Shown one piece after another: positions 27,248-39,617 of a DNA stretch of 64,000 nt. This stretch comes from Mesorhizobium neociceri (lineage in GTDB: Bacteria > Pseudomonadota > Alphaproteobacteria > Rhizobiales > Rhizobiaceae): NCBI RefSeq assembly GCF_013520985.1, contig NZ_JACDTY010000004.1:124001-188000 (forward strand), given 5' to 3'. Numbering within the stretch: position 1 is the stretch's first letter; every line of letters begins with the position of its first letter. The position numbers were made by a program, and so were the translations under genes. The notes beneath the pieces are model-generated. The model was not told where the DNA came from. It did not search any database and saw only the letters and a list, made by a program, of their open reading frames with translations.

Positions 27248-28750
27248 TCATGCGGCAAGCTCCACCTTACGGATATGGTCAGCCACCCGCAGCGCTTGTG
27301 CTGCAATCGACAGTGCCGGGTTCACCGCTGCGGAGTTTGGCAGAAAGCTGCCGTCGACGACGAACAGGTTCTGGTGGTCGAAGGCGCGGCAGAAGGGGTC
27401 GAGTGGCGCGGTCGCCGGATCGTCACCCATCTTGATCGTGCCACACTGGTGCGACGGTGTGCGCTTGTCGAAAGGGCGCGACAGCACGATGGGGTAACCG
27501 CAGGCGCGGAAGTGTTCGCGCATCACCTTGGTCAGCCCGTCGAGCGACTGCATGTTGGAGCGCCGCCACTGCATGACGATGTCCTTGCCGTCGACCATGA
27601 TGCGGCTTTCGGGATCGGGCAGGTCCTCGCACATCAGGTACCAGTCGACGGCGTGGCCGGCCATGTAATCGAGCGCGAATTTCGGTACGCGCTTGACGTT
27701 GGCCTTCAACATATTGCCGTCGATCTTGCCGAGCAGCTGGACATTGCCGAGCGGCTTGCCGCCCTTGCCGTCGGACAGATAATAGTCGTTCAGCATCAGC
27801 GTCTTCTGGTAGACGGCATCGTTCCTGCGGCGCGGATCGATCGCCAGCATGGCGCTCGAATTGTGGTTCATGAAATTGCGGCCGACCTGGTCGGAGCGGT
27901 TGGCGAGGCCTTTGCCGTCAGATGAGGGCGAGCGCAGCAGGATCACTGCGGAATTGACCGCGCCGGCGGACAGGATGACCAGCTTCGGCGCTACTTTCTT
28001 CAGCTCGCCATTCTGCCGGTAGTGGATGGCGGCGATGGTTTTGCAGTCGGGCGCCGCTTCGAGATACTCGACATAGCAGCCGGTCTCGAGCCGGATGTTG
28101 CTGTCCTTTAGCGCCGCCGCCAGCGGTGCCGTCTGGGCGTCCATCTTGCCCTGGCCGGTGTTGGGGAATGCGTCCCAGCCGGTCCTGCCCTCCTTCAGCC
28201 AGGTGTCGATGTCGACGCCGAGTGGCAGCGAGGCCGGATGTAGGCCCAGCCCTTTGAGTTCGGCGCGGGCGCGCGCGATCGGCGCTTCGTCGGGCACCGG
28301 CTTGAAGGCATAGGGGATCGAGTGGAATGGCTCAGTCGGGTCTTCGCCCAGCGTGCCGCGCACACGAAACAACTGCTCGGCTTTCGAATACCAGGGCTCG
28401 AATTCGTCATAGGAAAACGGCCAGGCCGGCGAGACGCCGCCAAAGTGTTCCATGGCCGCAAAATCTTCCTTGCGGTAGCGGATCAGCACAGCGCCGTAGA
28501 ATTTCGAATTGCCGCCGACATAGTAGTAATTGCCGGGATTGAAGGCAGCGCCGCCGGCTTCGCGCCACATCTCCTTGGGACGGTAATGGCCATCGACGAA
28601 GATCGAGCGCGTGTCGCGCGCATGCGGCGTCGCCGGCAAGGGTTCGCCGCGCTCCAACATCAGGATCGAGGCGCCGCTGCCGACCAGACCGGAGGCGATC
28701 GTGGCGCCGCCAATGCCGGAACCGATGATGACGATATCAGGATTTGTCAT
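27248..28750 (-). CDS. GMC-family oxidoreductase (pyranose/glucoside dehydrogenase-like)
   Basis: 500-residue flavoprotein distinct from the other GMC gene. FAD motif: DIVIIGSGIGGATIASGLVGSGA. Mid-protein VGGNSKFYGAVLIRYR and the C-terminus THQCGT-type block (SHQCGTIKMGDDPATAPLD) with the active-site His, then FVVDGSFLPNSAAVNPALSIAAQALR. The short length and HQCGT form resemble the group containing glucoside 3-dehydrogenase and pyranose oxidase-like enzymes. It is downstream of a sugar-type ABC operon, which supports a sugar or cyclitol substrate. Its ribosome-binding region is inside a palindrome at 28753-28780. Confidence 0.9.
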   Translation of the reverse strand: MTNPDIVIIGSGIGGATIASGLVGSGASILMLERGEPLPATPHARDTRSIFVDGHYRPKEMWREAGGAAFNPGNYYYVGGNSKFYGAVLIRYRKEDFAAMEHFGGVSPAWPFSYDEFEPWYSKAEQLFRVRGTLGEDPTEPFHSIPYAFKPVPDEAPIARARAELKGLGLHPASLPLGVDIDTWLKEGRTGWDAFPNTGQGKMDAQTAPLAAALKDSNIRLETGCYVEYLEAAPDCKTIAAIHYRQNGELKKVAPKLVILSAGAVNSAVILLRSPSSDGKGLANRSDQVGRNFMNHNSSAMLAIDPRRRNDAVYQKTLMLNDYYLSDGKGGKPLGNVQLLGKIDGNMLKANVKRVPKFALDYMAGHAVDWYLMCEDLPDPESRIMVDGKDIVMQWRRSNMQSLDGLTKVMREHFRACGYPIVLSRPFDKRTPSHQCGTIKMGDDPATAPLDPFCRAFDHQNLFVVDGSFLPNSAAVNPALSIAAQALRVADHIRKVELAA

Positions 28751-28752
28751 AG

Positions 28753-28841
28753 CCTAAATCGCGTCCTGACGCGCTTTAGGTTTTTTGTTTTGATGCATGT
28801 CGTTGCCCCAAAACCGGATCCACTTTTGGGCGACATACATC
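28753..28841. repeat. Dispersed palindromic repeat between ATPase and GMC gene
   Basis: Two palindromes. 28753-28780 pairs CCTAAA with TTTAGG around a GCGT/ACGC stem. 28792-28841 has outer arms gatgcatgtcg/cgacatacatc (one mismatch) and inner CCCAAAA/TTTTGGG at 28807-28830. The form resembles a common Rhizobiales intergenic repeat. It reaches the TGA of the ABC ATPase (28840-28842) and starts 2 bp before the ATG of the GMC gene. Confidence 0.7.
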
Positions 28842-29955
28842 AGCGAATGCGGCTCTCGGTCGCCGGATCGAAGAACACTGCCTTGGTCAGGTTGAAGGCG
28901 AGCGGCGTGCTGGTGCCCGGTTGGATGTTGGCGTCGGCACGCAACCGCGCCACAACGGGCTTGCCGCCGAGATTGGTGACCGCGAACGTGTCGGAGCCCG
29001 CCGGCTCGACGACTTCGATGTGGAGGTCGGCGGTGGCGATGTTGGAAGCGTTGCGTTCGGCGCCTTCCGGATCGGTCAGCGCTTCGGGCCGCACGCCGAA
29101 GATGATCGGCTTGCCCTGGAAGGCCGAAAGACCTGTCGGCGCATTGGCCATCGGCAGAGTGATCGGCTCGCGCGCCTCGCGCTGCAGCACGACGGACAGC
29201 GCATTGCCTGACGTGGCGATGGTCGCCGGGATAAGGTTCATCGCTGGCGAGCCCATGAAGTCGGCAACGAACAAATTGGTCGGGTTGTTGTAGATCTCGG
29301 CCGGGGTCCCGAACTGCTGCACCTCGCCGTCGCGCATGACGGCGATCTTGGTGGCCAGCGTCATCGCTTCGATCTGGTCGTGGGTGACGTAGACGATTGT
29401 CGTGCCGGTGGTGGCATGCAGGCGCTTGATCTCGATGCGCATGTCGACACGCAATTTGGCGTCGAGGTTGGACAACGGCTCGTCGAACAGGAACAGTTTT
29501 GGGTCGCGCACCAGCGCCCGGCCCATGGCGACGCGCTGGCGCTGGCCGCCCGAAAGCTGGCTCGGCTTGCGCTGCAGGAGATGGCCAATCTGCAAGACCT
29601 TGGCCACCTTGTCGATCGCCTTCTGGCGCTCGTCGGCCGGCACGCCGCGCATCTCCATGCCGAAGGAGATGTTTCCGGCCACCGTCATGTTCGGGTAGAG
29701 CGCGTAGCTCTGGAACACCATGGCGATATCGCGCTTGGACGGATGCAGATCGTTGATGGCGCGGCCGTCAACGCGGATCTCGCCCTCGGTGATCTGCTCC
29801 AGGCCGGCGATGGTGTTGAGCAAGGTGGACTTGCCGCAGCCGGACGGGCCGACCAGAACCAGGAAGCCGCCCTTTTCGAGCTCGACATCGATACCCTTCA
29901 GGATTTCAACATTCCCGAAGCGCTTCTTCAGCCCATCAATTTCCAGAAAAGCCAT
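28840..29955 (-). CDS. Sugar ABC transporter ATP-binding protein (MalK/UgpC family)
   Basis: 371-residue ATPase. Walker A GPSGCGKST, Walker B LFLFDEPLSNLD, signature LSGGQRQR, H-loop VTHDQIEAM, and a C-terminal TOBE/OB domain with GVRPEALTDPEG. The leading MAFLEIDGLKKRFGNVEILKGID is characteristic of the MalK/UgpC sub-family. It follows the permease by 21 bp in a complete sugar-type ABC operon and energises its uptake. Confidence 0.95.
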   Translation of the reverse strand: MAFLEIDGLKKRFGNVEILKGIDVELEKGGFLVLVGPSGCGKSTLLNTIAGLEQITEGEIRVDGRAINDLHPSKRDIAMVFQSYALYPNMTVAGNISFGMEMRGVPADERQKAIDKVAKVLQIGHLLQRKPSQLSGGQRQRVAMGRALVRDPKLFLFDEPLSNLDAKLRVDMRIEIKRLHATTGTTIVYVTHDQIEAMTLATKIAVMRDGEVQQFGTPAEIYNNPTNLFVADFMGSPAMNLIPATIATSGNALSVVLQREAREPITLPMANAPTGLSAFQGKPIIFGVRPEALTDPEGAERNASNIATADLHIEVVEPAGSDTFAVTNLGGKPVVARLRADANIQPGTSTPLAFNLTKAVFFDPATESRIR

Positions 29956-29976
29956 GGGTAGTTCCTTCCTGATAGC

Positions 29977-30921
29977 TTAGCCTTTGACCGCGCCGGCCAT
30001 CAGCCCGCGCACGAAATAGCGGCCGGCGACGACATAGACGATCAGGGTGGGCAGAGCCGCGATCATCGCGGCCGCCATGTTGACGTTGTATTCGACGACG
30101 CCGGTCGAGGTGTTGACGACGTTGTTCAGCGCCACCGTCATCGGCATCACGTCGCCGGAGCCGGCATAGGCCGAGGCGAACAGGAAGTCGTTCCAGATGT
30201 TGGTGAACTGGTAGATCACGGTGACAACGATGATCGGCAGCGAGTTGGGCAGCATGATGCGGCGGAAGATCTGGAAGAACGAGGCGCCGTCGACCTGTGC
30301 CGCCTTGATCAGCTCGTTGGGGAACGCTTCGTAATAGTTACGGAAGAACAGCGTGGTGAAGCCAATGCCGTAGACCACGTGGACGAAGACGAGATTGACG
30401 GTCGAATTGCCGAGGCCGAAATTGAAACCGGTCGCGTTCTGCAGGGTAACGCCGAAGCGGCCGAAGCTGCCGAGGATCGTCGCCATCGGCAAGAGCACCG
30501 ACTGGAACGGGATAAAGCAGGCAAACAGCATCATCGCGAAGACCAGCGTATGGCCGCGGAAGCGCCATTTGGTCAGCACGTAGCCGTTGAGCGCGCCGAG
30601 CAGTGTGGAGATCAGCACCGCCGGCACCACCATCTTGATGGAGTTCCAGAAATAGCCCTTCATGCCGACGCAGGTCAGGCCCGAGCAAACTTCGCTCCAC
30701 GCCTTTATCCACGGGTCGAAGGTCGGCGCCTTGGGCAGCGCCAGCATGTTGCCGTTCTGGATCTCGTCCATGGTCTTGAACGACGTCACCAGCATGACGA
30801 ACAGCGGCATTAGATAGAACAGCGCAAACAGCGCCAGCAGCCCGTAGATGACGATGCGGTTGAGGGTCTTGGTGCTCATGCCGCCGGAGGCCTGGCGGGC
30901 AGGGGTGGCGACAGCGCTCAT
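29977..30921 (-). CDS. Carbohydrate ABC transporter permease (MalG-like)
   Basis: 314-residue permease with six helices. It starts with IVIYGLLALFALFYLMPLFVMLVTSFKTMDEI, the MalG-class N-terminus; the EAA loop reads YYEAFPNELIKAAQVDGASFFQIFRRIMLP. The start overlaps the stop of the other permease by 4 bp. With it, it forms the channel of a sugar-type transporter. Confidence 0.94.
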   Translation of the reverse strand: MSAVATPARQASGGMSTKTLNRIVIYGLLALFALFYLMPLFVMLVTSFKTMDEIQNGNMLALPKAPTFDPWIKAWSEVCSGLTCVGMKGYFWNSIKMVVPAVLISTLLGALNGYVLTKWRFRGHTLVFAMMLFACFIPFQSVLLPMATILGSFGRFGVTLQNATGFNFGLGNSTVNLVFVHVVYGIGFTTLFFRNYYEAFPNELIKAAQVDGASFFQIFRRIMLPNSLPIIVVTVIYQFTNIWNDFLFASAYAGSGDVMPMTVALNNVVNTSTGVVEYNVNMAAAMIAALPTLIVYVVAGRYFVRGLMAGAVKG

Positions 30922-31865
30922 CGCGGTTTCTCCCGCAGTTCCGAATAGAGATAGGGCACGATGATGGCGACGATGGTCATCAGCATGATCACCGCACTTG
31001 CCGAGCCGACGGCCATTTCGTTGCGCTTGAAGGTGTACTCATACATGAAGTTGGACGGCAGCCAGGCCGATCCGCCGGGGCCGCCGCTGGTCAGCGCGAC
31101 GACCAGATCGTACGACTTGATGGCAAGGTGGGCGAGCACGATGAAGGCCGACAGGAAGATCGGCCGCAGCAGCGGAATGACGATGCGGCGGTAGAGCTGG
31201 AAGGTGGTGGCGCCGTCGATCTGCGCCGCCTTCATGATCTCGCCGTCAATGCCGCGCAGGCCGGCCAGGAACATCGCCATGATAAAGCCGGAAGCCTGCC
31301 AGACGCCGGCTATGACCACCGTGTAGATGACGAAATCCTTGTTCTTGATCCAGTCGAAATGGAAGCTCGTCCAGCCCCACTGATGCAGGGTCTGCTCGAG
31401 GCCGAGACCGGGATCGAGGAACCATTTCCAGGCGACGCCGGTGACGATGAAGGACAGCGCCATCGGGTAGAGATAGATCGGCCGCAACACCCCTTCGCCG
31501 CGGATCTTCTGGTCGAGCAGGATGGCCAGGAACAGGCCGAGCGCCAGGCAGATGGCGATGTAGAGAAAGCCGAAGATGCCCATATTGACGATCGACGTGT
31601 ACCAGCTCGATGGCGGGTCGGAGTCGAAAGTCCAGCCCCACAGCCGTTGATAGGCGCGCGGTCCGGTGATGACATAGGACGGGAAGGTCTTGGAGTTGGT
31701 AAAGGACAGATAGATCGTCCACAGGATGAAGCCGTAGACGAAGACGATGGTGATGGCGAAGCTCGGCGCCAGCACGATCTTCGGCAGCGCATCCTGCAGG
31801 CGCGAGCGCACCGAGGGGCGCGACCGCTCCGGCGTCAGCTTGATCTGGCTTGTCGCTACACTCAT
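30918..31865 (-). CDS. Carbohydrate ABC transporter permease (MalF-like)
   Basis: 315-residue permease with helices from IVLAPSFAITIVFVYGFILWTIYLSF and an EAA loop MKAAQIDGATTFQLYRRIVIPLLRP. The ATG at 31865 is preceded by GGGAGGAGCCTC, a strong ribosome-binding site; 21 extra in-frame residues upstream are not used. It is separated from the solute-binding gene by 256 bp that hold a repeat and a hairpin. Confidence 0.94.
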   Translation of the reverse strand: MSVATSQIKLTPERSRPSVRSRLQDALPKIVLAPSFAITIVFVYGFILWTIYLSFTNSKTFPSYVITGPRAYQRLWGWTFDSDPPSSWYTSIVNMGIFGFLYIAICLALGLFLAILLDQKIRGEGVLRPIYLYPMALSFIVTGVAWKWFLDPGLGLEQTLHQWGWTSFHFDWIKNKDFVIYTVVIAGVWQASGFIMAMFLAGLRGIDGEIMKAAQIDGATTFQLYRRIVIPLLRPIFLSAFIVLAHLAIKSYDLVVALTSGGPGGSAWLPSNFMYEYTFKRNEMAVGSASAVIMLMTIVAIIVPYLYSELREKPR

Positions 31866-31956
31866 GAGGCTCCTCCCGTTTCGGGTCGTCCATGCTCTGC
31901 CGTCAGGCGGCAAGGCGGCCCCGTGCATACGGGTCTTTGGTCGGCATGGTGTTCAA

Positions 31957-32057
31957 GAGCGTTTTCACCGTTTCACGGAAACGGCGAACCGCTCTATCTC
32001 TTTCTTTTGCGCAATTCCGGACGGAAAACCGCTCACACTTTTCCTGGAATTGCGCTA
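31957..32057. repeat. Dispersed Mesorhizobium-type palindromic repeat
   Basis: It includes CCGTTTC-acg-GAAACGG (31968-31984) and a larger 10-bp stem (32009-32018 with 32046-32055) enclosing ACGGAAAACCGCTCACACTTTTCC. I recognise the pattern from many Mesorhizobium intergenic regions, but no database comparison was made. It lies in the SBP-permease gap. Confidence 0.65.
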
Positions 32058-32078
32058 GCCGGCCAATCCTGAGGTGAA

Positions 32079-32104
32079 ACCTTCCCCGCCGAAGCGGGGA
32101 AGGT
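32079..32104 (-). terminator. Hairpin downstream of sugar-binding gene
   Basis: A perfect 11-bp stem (32079-32089 with 32094-32104, 4-base loop) lies 18 bp after the stop codon of the solute-binding gene. Read on the minus strand it ends in TTTC, a weak T-tract. It probably protects the SBP transcript or partially terminates before the permeases. Confidence 0.6.
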
Positions 32105-32121
32105 GTTTTGGTGGCTAGCGC

Positions 32122-33375
32122 TTACTTGGCGTCGTCGATTGCCTTGACCAGTTCGGTCACGGCTTCATCCGAGGTCTTGATCTGACCGTGGACGAATTTC
32201 GACACGACGTCCTTGTAGGCATTGGCGACCGCCGGAGGCGCGCCATAACCCTGGGCCAGCGAGCCGAACAGCGTGCCGCCGTCGTTGGCGGCCTTCAGGT
32301 CGGCGATGCCCTTCTTGCCGCAAGCGTCGAAGTCGGTGTCCGGAACGTCGGTACGGGCCGGAACCGAACCCTTGACGACGTTGAAGGCCGACTGGAAGCT
32401 CTTCGACAGGGTTGCGGTGGCCAGCGCGACCTGGGCGGCCTTGCGGTCGTCCGGAACGTTGAACATGCCGAACATGTCGGAGTTGTAGATCACGGAGCCG
32501 TCGGTGCCCGGGAAGCGATAGCACAGGAAGTCCGTGCCCGGGGTCTTGTTGGCGGCGTGGAACTCACCCTTGGCCCAGTCGCCCATGACCTGGACAAGAG
32601 CGTCGCCCTTGATGACCATGGCGGTGGCCAGGTTCCAGTCGCGGCCCGAGAAGTTCGGGTCGACATAGGTGACGAGCTTGGCGAGGTTGTCGAACGACTT
32701 CTTCATCGTGTCGGATTTGAGCGAAGCGTCGTCGAGATCGTTGAAGGCCTTCTTGTAGAACTCAGGTCCGCCGGTCGAAAGCACGACCGAGTCGAACATG
32801 GTGGCTTCCTGCCAGTTCTGGCCGCCGAGAGCGAGCGGGATGACGCCGGCCGCCTTGGCCTTGTCGAGCAGAGCGACGAAGTCGTCGAAGGTCTTCGGCT
32901 CGGCGCCGCCGATCTTGTCCATCACCGCCTTGTTGATCCACAGCCAGTTGACGGAGTGGACGTTGACCGGAGCCGCGACCCACTTGCCGTCATAGACGGA
33001 GAACTTCTGCAGGGCTGCCGGAACCGACTTGTCCCAGCCTTCCTTCTTCGCCGTCTCGGTCAGATCGCCCATGACGCCGGCCGCCGCGTAGTCGAGCACG
33101 GTGTAGCCGAGCATCTGCGATGCGGTCGGGTAATTGCCGGCCGCGACCATTGCCTTCAGCGCGGTCATGGCGGCGTCGCCGCCACCGCCGGCCACCGGCA
33201 CGTCTTTCCAGGCATAGCCTTCCTTGGCCAGGTCGCCCTTGAGGACGTTGAGAGCAGCCGCTTCGCCGCCCGACGTCCACCAATGCAGCATCTGAACTTC
33301 CTTGACGTCCTCGGCATGCGCCGAGAAAGCAAAGGTCGTCGCCAGAGCCGTTCCGATAAGCAGTTTGCGCAACAT
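32122..33375 (-). CDS. Carbohydrate ABC transporter substrate-binding protein
   Basis: 417-residue extracellular solute-binding protein of family 1 (MalE/UgpB/ChoX-like). Signal peptide [21 protein letters not shown] with cleavage before EDVKEVQ. The mature N-lobe reads [27 protein letters not shown] is typical of oligosaccharide/glucose-type binding proteins. It is located 58 bp after the aldehyde dehydrogenase and starts the ABC set. The ligand is unknown but probably sugar-like. Confidence 0.93.
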   Translation of the reverse strand: MLRKLLIGTALATTFAFSAHAEDVKEVQMLHWWTSGGEAAALNVLKGDLAKEGYAWKDVPVAGGGGDAAMTALKAMVAAGNYPTASQMLGYTVLDYAAAGVMGDLTETAKKEGWDKSVPAALQKFSVYDGKWVAAPVNVHSVNWLWINKAVMDKIGGAEPKTFDDFVALLDKAKAAGVIPLALGGQNWQEATMFDSVVLSTGGPEFYKKAFNDLDDASLKSDTMKKSFDNLAKLVTYVDPNFSGRDWNLATAMVIKGDALVQVMGDWAKGEFHAANKTPGTDFLCYRFPGTDGSVIYNSDMFGMFNVPDDRKAAQVALATATLSKSFQSAFNVVKGSVPARTDVPDTDFDACGKKGIADLKAANDGGTLFGSLAQGYGAPPAVANAYKDVVSKFVHGQIKTSDEAVTELVKAIDDAK

Positions 33376-33433
33376 GTACTACCTCCCTTGTTGCATTACA
33401 CGACCGGTGAAAGCCCACCGGGTTCTTCCAAAC

Positions 33434-34945
33434 TCAGCCGACCCACCAACCGGTGCGCTGGCCGCGATGAAACTGGATTGTCTTTTCCTCGGTATAATCC
33501 TCGACAGCGCGTTTGCCGAGTTCGCGTCCGATGCCGGACTGCTTGTAGCCCCCGAATGGCAGCTCGGGGTAGCCTTCCATGAATGTGTTCACCCAGACCG
33601 TCCCCGAACGCACACCACGCGCCACCGACATACAGGTGTCGATGCTGGCGCTCCACACCCCTGCCGACAGACCATAAGGCGTGTTGTTGGCGATGTGCAA
33701 CGCCTTTTCAATCGTTTCAAAAGTCAGCACCGAGAGCACCGGCCCGAACACTTCCTCGCGCGCAATGGCCATGTCCTCGGTAACGCCGCGGATAATGGTC
33801 GGATCGAGGTATTGGCCGGCATTGGAGGCCAGTTGGCCGCCCCCGCTATAGACATCGCTGCCGCCGCTCGCGGCTGCCGTGACGTAACCCGCGACTTTAT
33901 TCAGATGATCGGCGGAAATCATCGCGCCGACCTTGGTGCGGTCGTCGAGCGGATCGCCGACCCTCACCTTGGCGGTCAGGGCCTTAACAGTGGCGAGGAA
34001 ATCGTCGGCGATCGCCTCATGCACGATGAGCCGGCTGCCGGCATTGCAGCATTCGCCGGCATTGAAGAAGCCGCCGAACACCGCCGCATCCGCGGCAGAC
34101 TCAAGATCGGCATCGGGGAAGACGATCTGGCCGTTCTTGCCGCCGAGTTCCATCGAGACTTTCTTCAGCGACTGCGCGGCGGACGCCATGGTCATCTTGC
34201 CGACGCGGGTCGAGCCGGTGAACGACACCATCTCGACCAGCGGATGGCTGACCATGGGCGCCCCGACATCGGCGCCGAGGCCGGCAAGGATGTTGACGAC
34301 GCCGGCGGGCAGGCCGGCCTGCATCAGGATGTCGCCGAGCACGAAGGTCGAGGCCGAGGTCATTTCGCTCGGCTTGACCACCGCTGTACAACCGGCGGCC
34401 AGCGCGAAGGGCAGTTTCTGGCTGACGATGAGGAAGGGGAAATTCCACGGCGTGATGATCGATACGACACCGATCGGTTCGCGCAGCACGACACCCAGCA
34501 TGGCGTCGCCGAGATTGGCGTAGCTCTCGCCGTGCAGCGTGCGGGCGAGCGAGGCGGCATAGCGCCAGATGTCGACGGCACCGCCGATCTCGCCGCGCGC
34601 CTGGGCGATCGGCTTGCCGGATTCCAGTGCATCGAGGCGGGCGATGTCTTCGAGTCGGGCCTCGATCAGATCGGCCGCCTTGAGCAGGATGGCGGCGCGT
34701 TCGGCCGCCTTCATGCGCGGCCAGGGGCCGGTCTCGAAAGCCTTGTGCGCCGCCTGCATCGCCGCTTCCACTTCGGCCTCGCCGGCCTGCGCATAGCGCG
34801 AAACGGTGAAGCCGTGGCCGGGACTGTTGCGCTCCAGCGTGCGGCCGTCGCGTGCATCGACGTGCTTGCCGTCGATCAGCAGCTTGTAAGCCTTCGGCGC
34901 CTTGGACGCCTCAGTCGGCATGGAAATGTTGAGCGGTGCGTTCAT
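33434..34945 (-). CDS. Aldehyde dehydrogenase family protein
   Basis: 503-residue NAD(P)-dependent aldehyde dehydrogenase. Catalytic Cys in FFNAGECCNAGSR and Glu in SMELGGKNGQ; cofactor segment TPWNFPFLIVSQKLPFALAAGC, and the terminal PFGGYKQSGIGRELGK block. The ATG at 34945 gives MNAPLNISM, a likely N-terminus; the longer in-frame extension is low-complexity Arg/Ser/Pro. It lies 10 bp after the enoyl-CoA hydratase gene. In the cluster it could oxidise an aldehyde produced by the GMC enzymes to an acid that the CoA-transferase then activates. Confidence 0.93.
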   Translation of the reverse strand: MNAPLNISMPTEASKAPKAYKLLIDGKHVDARDGRTLERNSPGHGFTVSRYAQAGEAEVEAAMQAAHKAFETGPWPRMKAAERAAILLKAADLIEARLEDIARLDALESGKPIAQARGEIGGAVDIWRYAASLARTLHGESYANLGDAMLGVVLREPIGVVSIITPWNFPFLIVSQKLPFALAAGCTAVVKPSEMTSASTFVLGDILMQAGLPAGVVNILAGLGADVGAPMVSHPLVEMVSFTGSTRVGKMTMASAAQSLKKVSMELGGKNGQIVFPDADLESAADAAVFGGFFNAGECCNAGSRLIVHEAIADDFLATVKALTAKVRVGDPLDDRTKVGAMISADHLNKVAGYVTAAASGGSDVYSGGGQLASNAGQYLDPTIIRGVTEDMAIAREEVFGPVLSVLTFETIEKALHIANNTPYGLSAGVWSASIDTCMSVARGVRSGTVWVNTFMEGYPELPFGGYKQSGIGRELGKRAVEDYTEEKTIQFHRGQRTGWWVG

Positions 34946-34955
34946 CGTGCTTTCT

Positions 34956-35724
34956 CTAGGATCTCGAAAAGGCCGGCTTCTGCTTGGCCTTGAAGGCGTC
35001 GACGCCGGCCTTGAGGTCGCCGGTGAGCGCAATGAAACCGCTGGCGAGCGCCTCGGTCGCGGCGGCACTGTCCTCGCCTTCGGCGACAGCGATCATCAGC
35101 TTGGCGGCTTCGGTTGCGAGCGGTCCGCGCTCGGCGATCTTTTCTCCCCATGCCTTGGCTTCGGCGAGCGCCTGGCCGGTCTCGACCACGCGGTCGACGA
35201 TGCCGAGGGCAAGCGCGTCGGGGGCGGCAAAAACCTCGCCACCGAGCGCCATGCGGCGCACGACCTGCGCACCGAGGCGGCGCACGGCGCGCTGCGTGCC
35301 GGACCAGCCTGGGACGACGCCGATCGACGTCTCGGGGAAGCCGAGCTTGATCTGGGTTTCGGCAACGCGGAAGTCGCAGGCGACCGCCAGTTCCAGTCCG
35401 CCGCCCAGCGCATGTCCGGACAGAACGGCGATGGTCGGCTGCCGCAGTCTGGCCAGCCGGTCGAAGACGCGGTGGCCATAGCGCACCCATTGCACCTGGA
35501 AATCGGCGGCGCTCATTTGCGCCCAGGCCTCGACGTCGCCACCGGCGCAAAAGCCTTTGCCTTCGCCACGGATCAGCACGACGCGCACGCCTTCAGCCAT
35601 CTCCGCGTCGTCGAGCGCTGCTTCGAGAGCGCGCAGCATCGGAATGTTCAGCGCGTTGAACTTTTCCGGCCGGCGCAGCGTCACGGTGCCGATGGGACCG
35701 TCCTGCTCGAAGGTGACGAGGCGC

Positions 35725-35732
<8 letters not shown>
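34956..35732 (-). CDS. Enoyl-CoA hydratase/isomerase family protein
   Basis: 258-residue crotonase-fold protein. Oxyanion-hole segments GKGFCAGGD and SGHALGGGLELAVACDF are present, and both catalytic glutamates of true hydratases are kept (GGGLELAV and LGFPETSIGVVPGWSGTQR). It overlaps the CoA-transferase stop by 8 bp and precedes the aldehyde dehydrogenase. Together with the CoA-transferase it indicates that an acyl-CoA intermediate is formed in the catabolic route; other crotonase activities (hydrolase, isomerase) are possible. Confidence 0.92.
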
Positions 35733-39388
<3,656 letters not shown>

Positions 39389-39421
39389 ACGCTTGTTTCC
39401 TCCGCCTGAATTGGCAAATCT

Positions 39422-39437
39422 ATTGGAACGTTCTAAT
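39422..39437. promoter_or_regulatory. LacI-type operator 1
   Basis: TTGGAACGTTCTAA is an imperfect palindrome 35 bp upstream of the repressor start codon. The same core ATTGGAACGTTC occurs in operator 2. The central CG of the dyad is typical of LacI-family sites. Confidence 0.75.
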
Positions 39438-39574
39438 CACTGTGCCAAACGAGAGTCAATCGGGATTCTGACGAGGGCTGAAAAATTGATCGATATGGGT
39501 GCACAACAAGGGACTTAGCCTCCTTTTGGCGTTTGTACCGGTTCAATCGCCGGAATCATAAAGGTTCTTGATTT

Positions 39575-39590
39575 ATTGGAACGTTCCATT
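39575..39590. promoter_or_regulatory. LacI-type operator 2
   Basis: TGGAACGTTCCA is a perfect 12-bp palindrome (39577-39588) about 30 bp before the ATG of the divergent DUF993 gene. Centres of the two operators are about 153 bp apart, which allows looping by a tetrameric repressor. Confidence 0.8.
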
Positions 39591-39617
39591 TATAGAGTAC
39601 CGCAAACGGAGGTTGCC

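Noticed and set aside
31957..32104. CRISPR-like array
   Set aside because: Only single palindromes, no regular repeat-spacer structure.
32188..34993. Two long plus-strand frames opposite the sugar-binding and aldehyde dehydrogenase genes
   Set aside because: Composition like other antisense shadows; opposite strand has signal peptide and catalytic motifs.
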